From a virus, in the IMG/VR virus record IMGVR_UViG_3300020548_000009, positions 20,685 to 84,684 of that record: a DNA stretch of 64,000 bases, one strand, 5' to 3'. The notes below the pieces were generated by a model. That model had not been told where the DNA came from and searched no databases. It saw only the letters and a list, made by a program, of their open reading frames with translations. Shown here in pieces: positions 7,256 to 14,273 of the stretch. Position 1 is the first letter of the stretch. The number at the start of each line of letters is the position of its first letter. A program made the position numbers and the translations under genes.

Positions 7256-8574
7256 TATTCTCCGTTTGCTCTACGCGGGCTGACTTTCTTTGAGCGTCGC
7301 TGTCGTGTAGAAACCCATGCATCGTTCTGAATATCAAGAAGAGAGACGATTCCTGCGCATACTTCGTCGTATGAGTATCCAAACTCAACGAACATTGCCT
7401 CTTCCCAATCCTCGTAAAAGTTCGGCGCCATCTTGAATTCCCACTTACCGATAATCGCAGTCACGTTTCTTGGCTTGTCGTTCTTTTCCTTAACCGGCTT
7501 TTCTTTGATGCCCCAACCGGCGACCTCATGCATCAGTTCATCTAGGTCATCTCCTGTGTATCCAGTTCCGTCAAACACCGGGAGGGACTGAAGAATCTCT
7601 GCAAGTTCTACGTGGTCGTACGAGCCAAGGTCGGCAGTTTTGTTATCAACCAGGACAATCTTTGCCGCAGATTCTTCATCACAGTCAACAAATGTTGTGG
7701 CGATTTGCTTCCAGCCAAGCATCTTGGCGGCTTTCCATGTGTGATTGCCAACGAGAATCGAGTTATCTCGCTTGTTCACCACAATTGGCCTGAACTGACC
7801 GTTCTTGCTCAGAGACTCTGCAATAAGGCCGATATCGCCCTGTCGTGCATTCATCGGGTATGGGAAAACACTGTTGATATCCACGTTCTCAGTGGACAGC
7901 ATGACTGAGTGCATTTGCTGCCTGTCGATGTTGCGCTTTTGACGCTTGGGCTTTGATTTTTCCGGCGGCAAATGATTCACATCCGAAAGACGCAAACGCT
8001 TCTTGAGTTCCACAAGAACCTTGTCCTCATCTCCAACCTTTCCAATAAGGTCATCTGCCCAATCGGAATAAACATCGTCATCCACAAGAATTCTGTAACT
8101 GCCCACGCAAACGCGAATCTCTTTGCCGACAGCGCCTGTTCTATCCCGATTCGGCGCTTCGAATTCTCCGTCACCACTAATCAGCGCCTCAAGTTGGTCG
8201 AGGTCAACTTGCTGGAATCCAGTTCCCTCCAAGGTTGAAAGCGACTGAAGAAGGTCAAGCAATTTTGAATCGTCGTATGACGACATGTCGGATGTTCTGT
8301 TGTCTGCAAGGACAATCTTCTGTGCACCGTAGTCGTCCACGTCCACAAACGAAGCAGAGATGTGAGTCCACCCAAGGCTTCTAGCGGCTCTCCATGTGTG
8401 GTTTCCGGCAAGAATCGTGTTATCGCGCTTGTTGACGACAATCGGCTTGTATTGTCCGTTGACCTGCAGCGATTGAGCAATAGCCTCAACATCTCCACGC
8501 CGTGGATTCTTTGGGTATGGCTTTACGCTGGTGATTTCAACAACTTCAGTATTTACCTTGATATTGTCCGACAT
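7255..8574 (-). CDS. Tandem ParB/Srx-domain protein
   Basis: 439 residues made of two copies of a unit of about 200 residues. Copy 1: YPKNPRRGDVE at 20-30, ILAGNHTWRAARSLGW at 54-69. Copy 2: YPMNARQGDIG at 239-249, ILVGNHTWKAAKMLGW at 273-288. Each ParB part is followed by a similar smaller segment (KEIRVCVGSY and RNVTAIIGKW), so the whole unit was duplicated, not only the core. The NHTW motif replaces the more common G-x-H/R-R of ParB boxes. Such domains occur in phage proteins next to methyltransferases. This gene heads the coupled ParB, ParB-MTase, CmoA, RusA series. Confidence 0.75.
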   Translation of the reverse strand: MSDNIKVNTEVVEITSVKPYPKNPRRGDVEAIAQSLQVNGQYKPIVVNKRDNTILAGNHTWRAARSLGWTHISASFVDVDDYGAQKIVLADNRTSDMSSYDDSKLLDLLQSLSTLEGTGFQQVDLDQLEALISGDGEFEAPNRDRTGAVGKEIRVCVGSYRILVDDDVYSDWADDLIGKVGDEDKVLVELKKRLRLSDVNHLPPEKSKPKRQKRNIDRQQMHSVMLSTENVDINSVFPYPMNARQGDIGLIAESLSKNGQFRPIVVNKRDNSILVGNHTWKAAKMLGWKQIATTFVDCDEESAAKIVLVDNKTADLGSYDHVELAEILQSLPVFDGTGYTGDDLDELMHEVAGWGIKEKPVKEKNDKPRNVTAIIGKWEFKMAPNFYEDWEEAMFVEFGYSYDEVCAGIVSLLDIQNDAWVSTRQRRSKKVSPRRANGE

Positions 8575-8597
8575 GCGGACAAGTATAGTTCAGGTAT

Positions 8598-8966
8598 TTA
8601 CTTGGGAGCGGACAGCCCTGCTCGTATCTCAGCGATGATTGCAGAGATTCTTTGCCTGTCCTCTTCGGTTTCGGGCTTCTCAAGCGCCTTACGCTCTGAG
8701 TCACGACGCTCTTTTTCGAGCCAAATTCGATGTTCATGAAGGGGCGCGATTGCTTCCCTAAATTCAGCCCAAGATGGGAAGAATTTGCTGTGGTCTTCAA
8801 TCTTCTTTACTGCGCGTCGCGCATCCTCAAAATGGAATATTTCCAGATTTTGTTCCCAACGACGAACCTCTTCTACTACAAGATTCTTTGAAGGAAAACA
8901 AATGTTGAGTTCCGCGATAATTGCGTCTGCTTGGTCAGGTGTCATTTTGTGTAACTGTTTCTCCAT
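8598..8966 (-). CDS. Hypothetical helical protein, possible helicase-loader type
   Basis: 122 residues, helical and charged. The block HFEDARRAVKKIEDHSKFFPSWAEFREAI resembles the middle of small phage helicase-loader or replisome-organiser proteins, which carry a similar FPSWAEF-like turn; this is a weak resemblance. It follows a winged-helix replication-type gene, which fits. Two starts are possible: ATG 8966, overlapping the upstream gene by 25 bases, or ATG 8945, which overlaps its stop as ATGA. Confidence 0.5.
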   Translation of the reverse strand: MEKQLHKMTPDQADAIIAELNICFPSKNLVVEEVRRWEQNLEIFHFEDARRAVKKIEDHSKFFPSWAEFREAIAPLHEHRIWLEKERRDSERKALEKPETEEDRQRISAIIAEIRAGLSAPK

Positions 8967-9235
8967 TGGCTTGGCGAATGAGCATCCTCAACCGCCTTTT
9001 TGTGGGTGTCATCTTGGTAGAGGCGAATCATATGCATGCATGGGTCATTGGATTCAAACTCCTCAATTTCGTCTTCCGACATTGGCAGTCCATCGTGGGT
9101 ATAGCAGACCGGAGGACCGCACCAACCGCGGCTGATACCAAAGGCCATCCAATCGTCAAACGATGTTTCGCCAGGGATTGGATTTCTACCAACTCCTAGG
9201 TAATTCTTTTCGGGGTCATAAAATGACTCAGACAT
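8942..9235 (-). CDS. Conserved hypothetical phage protein (DWMAFG...GPPVCYTHDG type)
   Basis: 97 residues. I recognise the core as a motif seen in many actinobacteriophage small proteins of unknown function: DDWMAFGISRGWCGPPVCYTHDG, then a conserved Cys in DPCMHMIRLY. The two or three Cys and His residues could form a metal site. The start overlaps the stop of the winged-helix gene by 8 bases, so the two are coupled. Confidence 0.7.
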   Translation of the reverse strand: MSESFYDPEKNYLGVGRNPIPGETSFDDWMAFGISRGWCGPPVCYTHDGLPMSEDEIEEFESNDPCMHMIRLYQDDTHKKAVEDAHSPSQWRNSYTK

Positions 9236-9896
9236 TCAACTCACCTTTCACTGTTACTGTTTCGGACAGGCGTTGCTCGCGCGCAGCCTTGATTGCGTTC
9301 CAGCCTTTAGGTACGACTCCATTGAGGCCGTTCATTGGCTGATTTGCTGGGTCACACTCTGACCAGCGATTCACAAGCGCAGACGGTGTCATCGTTGCGT
9401 TTGGAAACTTTTGTCTATAAATAGCGGCTCTTGCCTGAATGTCTTCAGGCGTAGCCTCGCACTCATTGAGCACTCGTACCATTCGCCCATAGCGAGATGC
9501 CTCAGAAGAGTTCACTTTGTCTGGGTTTACGTTGCAGACAACCAAGAGCGTGTCCCAAATTGGGTTTCTTTCGCGCTTGGAAACTGCCTTTTTCTTCTGT
9601 GGGGCAACAACCTCAACTTCCGTAGAGATGGAAGCCTTTTTGTGAGTCACAATTTTGTAGAGGCTTGAGGTTCCATGACGCTTTACTACTTCAAGTTCGC
9701 CAAGGGCCACCAAGTCCTGCAAACGGCGCTTCACCGTTCGCTCAGACACATTTGCGCGCCTAGCAATAACGCTGATGCGCGGAAAAGCATCCTCACCTTC
9801 GCTATTGCAATGGTCTGCAATAACCAAAAGGATTAGGCGCTCAATGCCTTGAGCCTTTGAGTTCTCAAAGACCCAGTCCATGATTTTAATTGACAT
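9228..9896 (-). CDS. Winged-helix replication-type protein
   Basis: 222 residues. The N-terminal 85 form a clear winged helix-turn-helix: ERLILLVIADHCNSEG, then ISVIARRANVSERTVKRRLQDLV (recognition helix) and the wing GELEVVKRHGTSSLYKI, as in phage replication-initiation proteins that open with this domain. The C-terminal half is helical with ALVNRWSECDP, similar to primosome-like proteins. It probably binds the phage origin or recruits helicase, by analogy with such families. Its ATG overlaps the stop of the 59-residue gene upstream. Confidence 0.7.
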   Translation of the reverse strand: MSIKIMDWVFENSKAQGIERLILLVIADHCNSEGEDAFPRISVIARRANVSERTVKRRLQDLVALGELEVVKRHGTSSLYKIVTHKKASISTEVEVVAPQKKKAVSKRERNPIWDTLLVVCNVNPDKVNSSEASRYGRMVRVLNECEATPEDIQARAAIYRQKFPNATMTPSALVNRWSECDPANQPMNGLNGVVPKGWNAIKAAREQRLSETVTVKGELNV

Positions 9897-10065
9897 TCTT
9901 CCTCGCTGATTCTGTTGCTATCCGAACTAATGACTGCGCAATGACCTCTCGACTGTACCGGAGTGCGGAAGCAATACCGTGTATTGAGGGCGTCTTTTTT
10001 GCTTTGCGCAAGTACTGAAAAACCGTTATATCCACAATATCTGGATTGTCGCGTGTAGGAATCAT
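9886..10065 (-). CDS. Small winged-helix-like DNA-binding protein
   Basis: 59 residues, starting at ATG 10065, which overlaps the stop of the gene upstream as ATGA, and ending TAA inside the next start (ATGTCAATTAA). The composition VDITVFQYLRKAKK, then SIHGIASALRYSREVIAQSL, reads as helix 1 plus an HTH unit of a winged-helix fold, related in style to its downstream neighbour. Overlaps at both ends strongly support a real gene despite the small size. It is probably a regulator or a partner of the replication protein; that is inference. Confidence 0.65.
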   Translation of the reverse strand: MIPTRDNPDIVDITVFQYLRKAKKTPSIHGIASALRYSREVIAQSLVRIATESARKNVN

Positions 10066-10604
10066 TGTTTCTTCCTAATCGAAACCCGCTCACTCTTTTC
10101 TACTTCACAAAAATCGTCTGGGTTGAGGCCCGGAATCATTGCCCGCAAGGCAGTGACACGCCAGTCGGCGACTCGCGCCGCCTTCGTTACGTGGTCAACG
10201 ACAGTGTCAATAAGTGGCTTTGCCACCGTTGATAGGTCGATTACTTCGCCAGTGGCTGGGTCAACGACAATTGATGATTCCTCAGCAAGAGCCTTGTTTA
10301 CTACAGCCTCAAGAAGAACCTGATGGTCCCAATTCTTTCTGGTTGAAGCAATTTTTCGCTCAGCGGTGTAACTGCCACGCTCAAGGAACTTATCGCCGTT
10401 CATCCTCATGTGCTCGGTAAGAAGAGCATTAAGTTTGCCTTCCACATCACGAACAATGTGCTTTAGTTCGCCAATGTGGACGAGCGTGTCAAACACCTCG
10501 TCCTGATTGATTTCTTCTGCTCCACGCTCAATTCTGGCAATTGTCTTGCCAAGCGAGTCAGAAAGTGTTTCTGATACTGAATCAATTACTTCGTGCATTT
10601 GCAT
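10062..10604 (-). CDS. Conserved hypothetical phage protein, helical
   Basis: 180 residues. The N-terminal 65 are a likely coiled coil (SVSETLSDSLGKTIARIERG and onward). The C-terminus MIPGLNPDDFCEVEKSERVS is a motif I associate with uncharacterised actinophage proteins. No catalytic motif seen. It lies one base after the HIRAN gene and overlaps the small wHTH gene, in the early DNA-metabolism operon. Confidence 0.6.
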   Translation of the reverse strand: MQMHEVIDSVSETLSDSLGKTIARIERGAEEINQDEVFDTLVHIGELKHIVRDVEGKLNALLTEHMRMNGDKFLERGSYTAERKIASTRKNWDHQVLLEAVVNKALAEESSIVVDPATGEVIDLSTVAKPLIDTVVDHVTKAARVADWRVTALRAMIPGLNPDDFCEVEKSERVSIRKKQ

Positions 10605-10605
10605 T

Positions 10606-10953
10606 TCACTCTCTCCAAACGTTGATTTTTAAACCTGGTTGATTGACATTTGTGCTTGATACGACAATGGAATGGACGGATGCATTCCATTTTTCTCCAG
10701 CATCAAGTTTTGGCGCCATGATTAACGCAATAAGTCGTGGCAAATGGCCAATCGTGCCATTTGCTGTGTCCACGCGAATTGAGTTTTCGTCGTGCTCGTT
10801 GTCGGGCTCACGCACCAAGGAGCACGGAGCATTCATGACTGCCGTATCTTTGGCAAGTGCATAAATGTTTTCCGGATAGTCCTTGGAGAACGATACCCCT
10901 ACAACTTTGGTGACGAATTGTTCTGGCATTGTTCCGTCGATGTACGACGTCAT
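10606..10953 (-). CDS. HIRAN-domain protein
   Basis: 115 residues that fit one HIRAN domain: VVGVSF near the start, then PCSLVREPDNEHDENSIRV and GTIGHLPRLIALIMAPKLD. HIRAN domains, known from HLTF/Rad5 and from stand-alone bacterial and phage proteins, bind DNA 3' ends and occur near recombination or repair genes. Here the gene overlaps the end of the ERF-like annealing protein gene by 4 bases, which fits recombination or replication-fork work. Confidence 0.7.
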   Translation of the reverse strand: MTSYIDGTMPEQFVTKVVGVSFSKDYPENIYALAKDTAVMNAPCSLVREPDNEHDENSIRVDTANGTIGHLPRLIALIMAPKLDAGEKWNASVHSIVVSSTNVNQPGLKINVWRE

Positions 10954-11798
10954 TCAGTTTCCGAAGCAGCCTCGAATACCTGAACCATCTTGTCGTACTC
11001 TTGCTCGCTCAACTCAGCAGGCCAAGTTGTTGGGTCACCAAGTTGCTCGCGAACAATTTCCTGAATCCGAGGCGAGGAAAAATCAAACATTGACTTAACA
11101 GCCATGACGTCAATCTTTCCGTCATCATCTTTCTTGTTTGCACGGATGCCTTCAAGTGTGATGATGAGGGTGTTCAATTCGGCTTTCTGCATGGGCCAAG
11201 CGCGATTGTTGAGTTTTTCATGCGCGTCACGCAGTGTCTCAAGGTCATCTGGGGAAAGGTCTGAGCAAGACTGCTTGAACAATCGGTGCGCCTCTTCGCG
11301 CTCAGTGTCTGAGCGCCAATCCATAAGCGGCTTTACTGGCTGTTCTTTTGACTCAATCGGGAGTTGTGGCTGTGTCAGCGCAACGCCAGCGACAACGGAT
11401 TTGGTCTCAGTCTGTGGCGCTTGCTTTGGCGGTGTGGGAGTTGCACTTCCAGTTGCTTCGCGAAAACGCATCCACACCTTGAGGTCGTTCATGTTGTCTG
11501 GGTAGCCAGCCTTCTTTAGTGCTCGCCCCATTGCCTTTGAGCAAAGGACGTTCCACGAATCGGTATCGCGACCTTTAGCGTCAGAAAGGGTCTTGTAGCC
11601 AATCATTTGGCGCTCGTCACCAGAGAAGCGAGTGATGGTCGCAATACATACCTTCTCGTCTTTCTTGGAAAACGATGAGGGGATTCCGGCTTCGCCAGCG
11701 GTCCCTTCCGAGAATTCGACAGTGGCATCAGGCCAATCTGCCTTGAACATTGCCCACCTCAGTGAAGTGGAGATGTAATCGTCAAAGTTTATGGGCAT
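10950..11798 (-). CDS. ERF/Rad52-like single-strand annealing protein candidate
   Basis: 282 residues. The first 110 look like the ssDNA-annealing core of phage ERF-type recombinases, ending in the typical SKAMGRALKKAGYPD (compare the S/T-x-x-GRALA-x-AG motif). A Pro/Thr/Gln-rich linker follows at about 120-160, then a helical C-terminal domain with an acidic end. ERF proteins pair complementary single strands during phage recombination. It is the first gene behind the promoter at 11839-11867, with ribosome site TAGGAGGG. An SSB-like role cannot be excluded. Confidence 0.55.
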   Translation of the reverse strand: MPINFDDYISTSLRWAMFKADWPDATVEFSEGTAGEAGIPSSFSKKDEKVCIATITRFSGDERQMIGYKTLSDAKGRDTDSWNVLCSKAMGRALKKAGYPDNMNDLKVWMRFREATGSATPTPPKQAPQTETKSVVAGVALTQPQLPIESKEQPVKPLMDWRSDTEREEAHRLFKQSCSDLSPDDLETLRDAHEKLNNRAWPMQKAELNTLIITLEGIRANKKDDDGKIDVMAVKSMFDFSSPRIQEIVREQLGDPTTWPAELSEQEYDKMVQVFEAASETE

Positions 11799-11838
11799 AC
11801 GCCCTCCTAACTTGTTTGTGGTTTATTCGGTTGCGAAC

Positions 11839-11867
11839 ACTATACAGGGGGTGTTCTAGTTTTGCAA
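11839..11867 (-). promoter_or_regulatory. Sigma70-type promoter of the leftward early operon
   Basis: Reading leftward, TTGCAA (11862-11867), a 17-base spacer, then TATAGT (11839-11844). Both boxes are near consensus with ideal spacing, and the first gene (ERF-like) starts about 40 bases downstream with a TAGGAGGG ribosome site. The -35 box overlaps the stop region of the small coiled-coil gene upstream. Confidence 0.7.
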
Positions 11868-12026
11868 CTCTCCGCCATCGGTAATCGAATTTTGCTGATT
11901 TTGCTCCTGAAATGCAGCAATTGTGGCCTTGAGGATTGCATTTTCCCGAACCAAGTTTGCTATCTGCATGGTGAGTTCGCCGATAACACGATTCACATCT
12001 GGGGCAATCTGACTTGAAGGGCTCAT
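11856..12026 (-). CDS. Small coiled-coil protein
   Basis: 56 residues, ATG 12026 to TAG 11856. The sequence is one amphipathic helix (RVIGELTMQIANLVRENAIL and onward) with Leu/Ile at heptad spacing, then a Gln/Asn-rich end. Short coiled-coil proteins of this kind are frequent in actinophages; function unknown. It lies 3 bases downstream of the two-domain oxygenase gene and is probably its cotranscribed last cistron. Confidence 0.6.
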   Translation of the reverse strand: MSPSSQIAPDVNRVIGELTMQIANLVRENAILKATIAAFQEQNQQNSITDGGELQN

Positions 12027-12029
12027 GAT

Positions 12030-13385
12030 TTATTCTCCGTAGGCTTTCTTGTTTTTATAACTGTACCAAGTAACCGCAGTATGCCTATTCCCAAACAAAA
12101 CTGGATTGACCCTGTGGACAAAAGGAAACGATGATGAAAAAAGGACTATTTTTCCTGCTTTTGGTTCGACAACCAAATTGTGATTTTCAAATACCAGTTC
12201 CCCACCAGAAAAATCATCGTTCAGGAACATAATAACTGATATCACTCTTGGAAATTCAGCACAATCATCTGTGTGGTTATGAAACTTATCGCTTCGTTCA
12301 TACCTCAAAAGAGACCAGGTATGAGACTCTAAATCCAAGATATTATACATTTTTGCAAAGTCTTTTACTATCGGCTCCACTCCTGCCTGAAGGCTTGAAT
12401 ATAAGCGGTTTGCCGGGTCGTGAGGATGGCACTCTTCCGCAGAACTGTTTAAGAAATTTACATAGCAGCGCCTTGCGTTATAGTCGACAGTCGGTTTCCT
12501 GTCCGGACTCAAAACCTCAGCGCGCTTCCAAAATCTAAAACAAACATTTCTAGTGAGTCCGTCAAGAGTGAGCGATGCTTCTCGTGGAACCATGTACTCG
12601 ACAATTCCTGGAGCAAGAACCTTTTTTGACAATATTGGCAATTCGGTTATCTCCACCTCGTCATCAGTAAACTTGCTAAACATTTCCGTGTATGTTCCCA
12701 AAACATTTGAGTAGTCGTGGCACGGGCAAACTGGCTGTTCAACTGGACAATCTGGAAGTGGTATGTATCTGTTTTTATTAAAATATCGAATGTCTCCATC
12801 TCTTCCATATTTTTGCACGCCGTTTTTTTCAGTTTGAATCCAGTGGCTTGGCTGAGTGAAATGCATGAACAAAACAACAGTGCTCAATGAGTCATCCGTG
12901 GTTGGATACGGTGGCCGTGCGTGCATGTGCTGTTGACCAGCGAAAATGATTGCGCTGTTCGCTTCTTGCTTGTAGTCAACCCTCTCAACACGAAGGTCCC
13001 AATTAGCAGTGTTTTCAATTGTTAAATCTATTGTTGTCTGGGTGCCATTCTGGTCATAGTGTTCCCAAAGAGATGGTGTGCAGCCATTTTGAATTTGATA
13101 TCTAGAAACAAAGAAATATGCCTTCTCTAATGTGTCGTCATTAAAGATTTCTCTTGCCATTTTTAGACAGTATTCCTCAATGTCTGGGTCTAGGGATATT
13201 GACGATTCCCATCTACCTATCATCGTGTGATATTGCTTGTTGCCACTTGGGCCAAGTTTTAAATCATCTACAGATTTTTTTACTCTTTTAAATAATTCTT
13301 CTGGCAGAAAATTATTGATTAATTGTGGCTCATCAACCAGCGGCGTTGGCAAATCAAACTTAATTACGCCGTCACGCCTTGGCAT
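12030..13385 (-). CDS. Two-domain 2OG-Fe(II) oxygenase
   Basis: 451 residues with two oxygenase-like halves. C-terminal domain: HTD at 371-373, FLNDDFSGGELVF at 387-399, distal His424, Arg434 (GNRHTAVTW), the full prolyl-hydroxylase-like set. N-terminal domain: EHYD with His109 and Asp111, then QQHMHAR with His155 as likely third ligand. It is more divergent and may be active or structural. The linker holds CPCHDY and QPVC Cys pairs. The first half could bind substrate; that is inference. It sits upstream of the DNA-metabolism operon and directly downstream of the zinc-ribbon gene (3-base gap). Confidence 0.8.
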   Translation of the reverse strand: MPRRDGVIKFDLPTPLVDEPQLINNFLPEELFKRVKKSVDDLKLGPSGNKQYHTMIGRWESSISLDPDIEEYCLKMAREIFNDDTLEKAYFFVSRYQIQNGCTPSLWEHYDQNGTQTTIDLTIENTANWDLRVERVDYKQEANSAIIFAGQQHMHARPPYPTTDDSLSTVVLFMHFTQPSHWIQTEKNGVQKYGRDGDIRYFNKNRYIPLPDCPVEQPVCPCHDYSNVLGTYTEMFSKFTDDEVEITELPILSKKVLAPGIVEYMVPREASLTLDGLTRNVCFRFWKRAEVLSPDRKPTVDYNARRCYVNFLNSSAEECHPHDPANRLYSSLQAGVEPIVKDFAKMYNILDLESHTWSLLRYERSDKFHNHTDDCAEFPRVISVIMFLNDDFSGGELVFENHNLVVEPKAGKIVLFSSSFPFVHRVNPVLFGNRHTAVTWYSYKNKKAYGE

Positions 13386-13388
13386 AAA

Positions 13389-13646
13389 TCACCACTTATT
13401 GAGTGGACAAACAGCATGGCCAAGCCTTGCCTTAAGCGGCATTATGCATCCACACTCGCGACATTGGCTTGTTTTGCTAATAAATGAATCGCAACCCTTG
13501 CAAATTTCAAGCCTTGCAGCAACTACATCGTCTGGGACGTGCATTCCAGGATTCAATAGATGCCATGGCCGCGCCTGACCTTGAGCAGCAAGTTTTTTCT
13601 TAAACTTATCCCAGTTTGTTTCAGGTTGGTTCTGTGAAGTTTCCAT
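13389..13646 (-). CDS. Zinc-ribbon protein of a cyanophage-like family
   Basis: 85 residues. The C-terminal half RLEICKGCDSF, then CRECGCIMPLKARLGHAVCP carries six Cys in CxxC, CxxCxC and single-Cys positions, a zinc-ribbon arrangement. I recognise this pattern (KLGHAxCPLxKW ending) from small cyanophage proteins of unknown function found near 2OG oxygenase genes. The start overlaps the gene upstream by 26 bases. Zinc binding is well supported; the role is unknown. Confidence 0.65.
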   Translation of the reverse strand: METSQNQPETNWDKFKKKLAAQGQARPWHLLNPGMHVPDDVVAARLEICKGCDSFISKTSQCRECGCIMPLKARLGHAVCPLNKW

Positions 13647-14031
13647 TTGAGTATCCCCATCCAGCCATAACCGCGTAGTTGTCAGCCTCTATCCTTGCAA
13701 GTGTAGCCCCACTTGTTAGCGCGGCAGCAAGAAGTTCACTTGAGATATGTAATACGTATTGAGTATTGCCTTCTTTTTGAATTTCTATTACTGCGTGTCC
13801 TTCTTGAACATTGTGATTGCCAGATTCAGTTACGTCAACAATGTTGCCACCGTTTAGGGCTTCCCAAATTGGCGGGTAGGTTGGGAATGTTGCCACTACC
13901 TGATTGCCCATTATCACCGCAACTGCGACACCCAAAGAAGAGCCCTTTTCCAAGCCGCGTTGCTCGGAGGGAATCCACCTATACCCACACTCGACCCCAT
14001 CGTAAAAAAGCCCAGATGTTTCTGTAATCAT
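13621..14031 (-). CDS. Hypothetical virion-associated protein
   Basis: 136 residues, beta-rich, no family recognised. It has hydrophobic strands (SLGVAVAVIMGNQVVATF) and a C-terminal segment with Ala-rich helix (ELLAAALTSGATLA). It is placed just downstream of the tail genes and may be a small accessory virion protein. It ends inside the start of the zinc-ribbon gene. Confidence 0.45.
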   Translation of the reverse strand: MITETSGLFYDGVECGYRWIPSEQRGLEKGSSLGVAVAVIMGNQVVATFPTYPPIWEALNGGNIVDVTESGNHNVQEGHAVIEIQKEGNTQYVLHISSELLAAALTSGATLARIEADNYAVMAGWGYSNGNFTEPT

Positions 14032-14060
14032 TTCATCCTCACAATTTCGTTAGTAAATGC

Positions 14061-14261
14061 TTATTCTTCTGGAGCGTGAAAAGAAGTCCCATCGTATGTC
14101 CACCCAGGCAAAACCTCTGGTGAATCAGTAACTTCGACAACTGTTGGATTACTAGAAAGTCCAGCGGCCCACATAGGCGCTTTTGAATCATAATCATCCT
14201 GCATTACAAGTTGCATAAATACATCGCCTTGAGCGATAAATACGAAACGACGGCGTGCCAT
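14061..14261 (-). CDS. Small hypothetical protein, SPEVLPGWTYDG type
   Basis: 66 residues. The C-terminal VVEVTDSPEVLPGWTYDGTSF is a recurring motif in small phage proteins encoded beside tail fibres, especially in cyanophages; its function is unknown to me. It lies 12 bases after the stop of the Gp37-like tail protein, so probably belongs to the tail operon. Confidence 0.55.
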   Translation of the reverse strand: MARRRFVFIAQGDVFMQLVMQDDYDSKAPMWAAGLSSNPTVVEVTDSPEVLPGWTYDGTSFHAPEE

Positions 14262-14273
14262 AGTTGTTAAATC

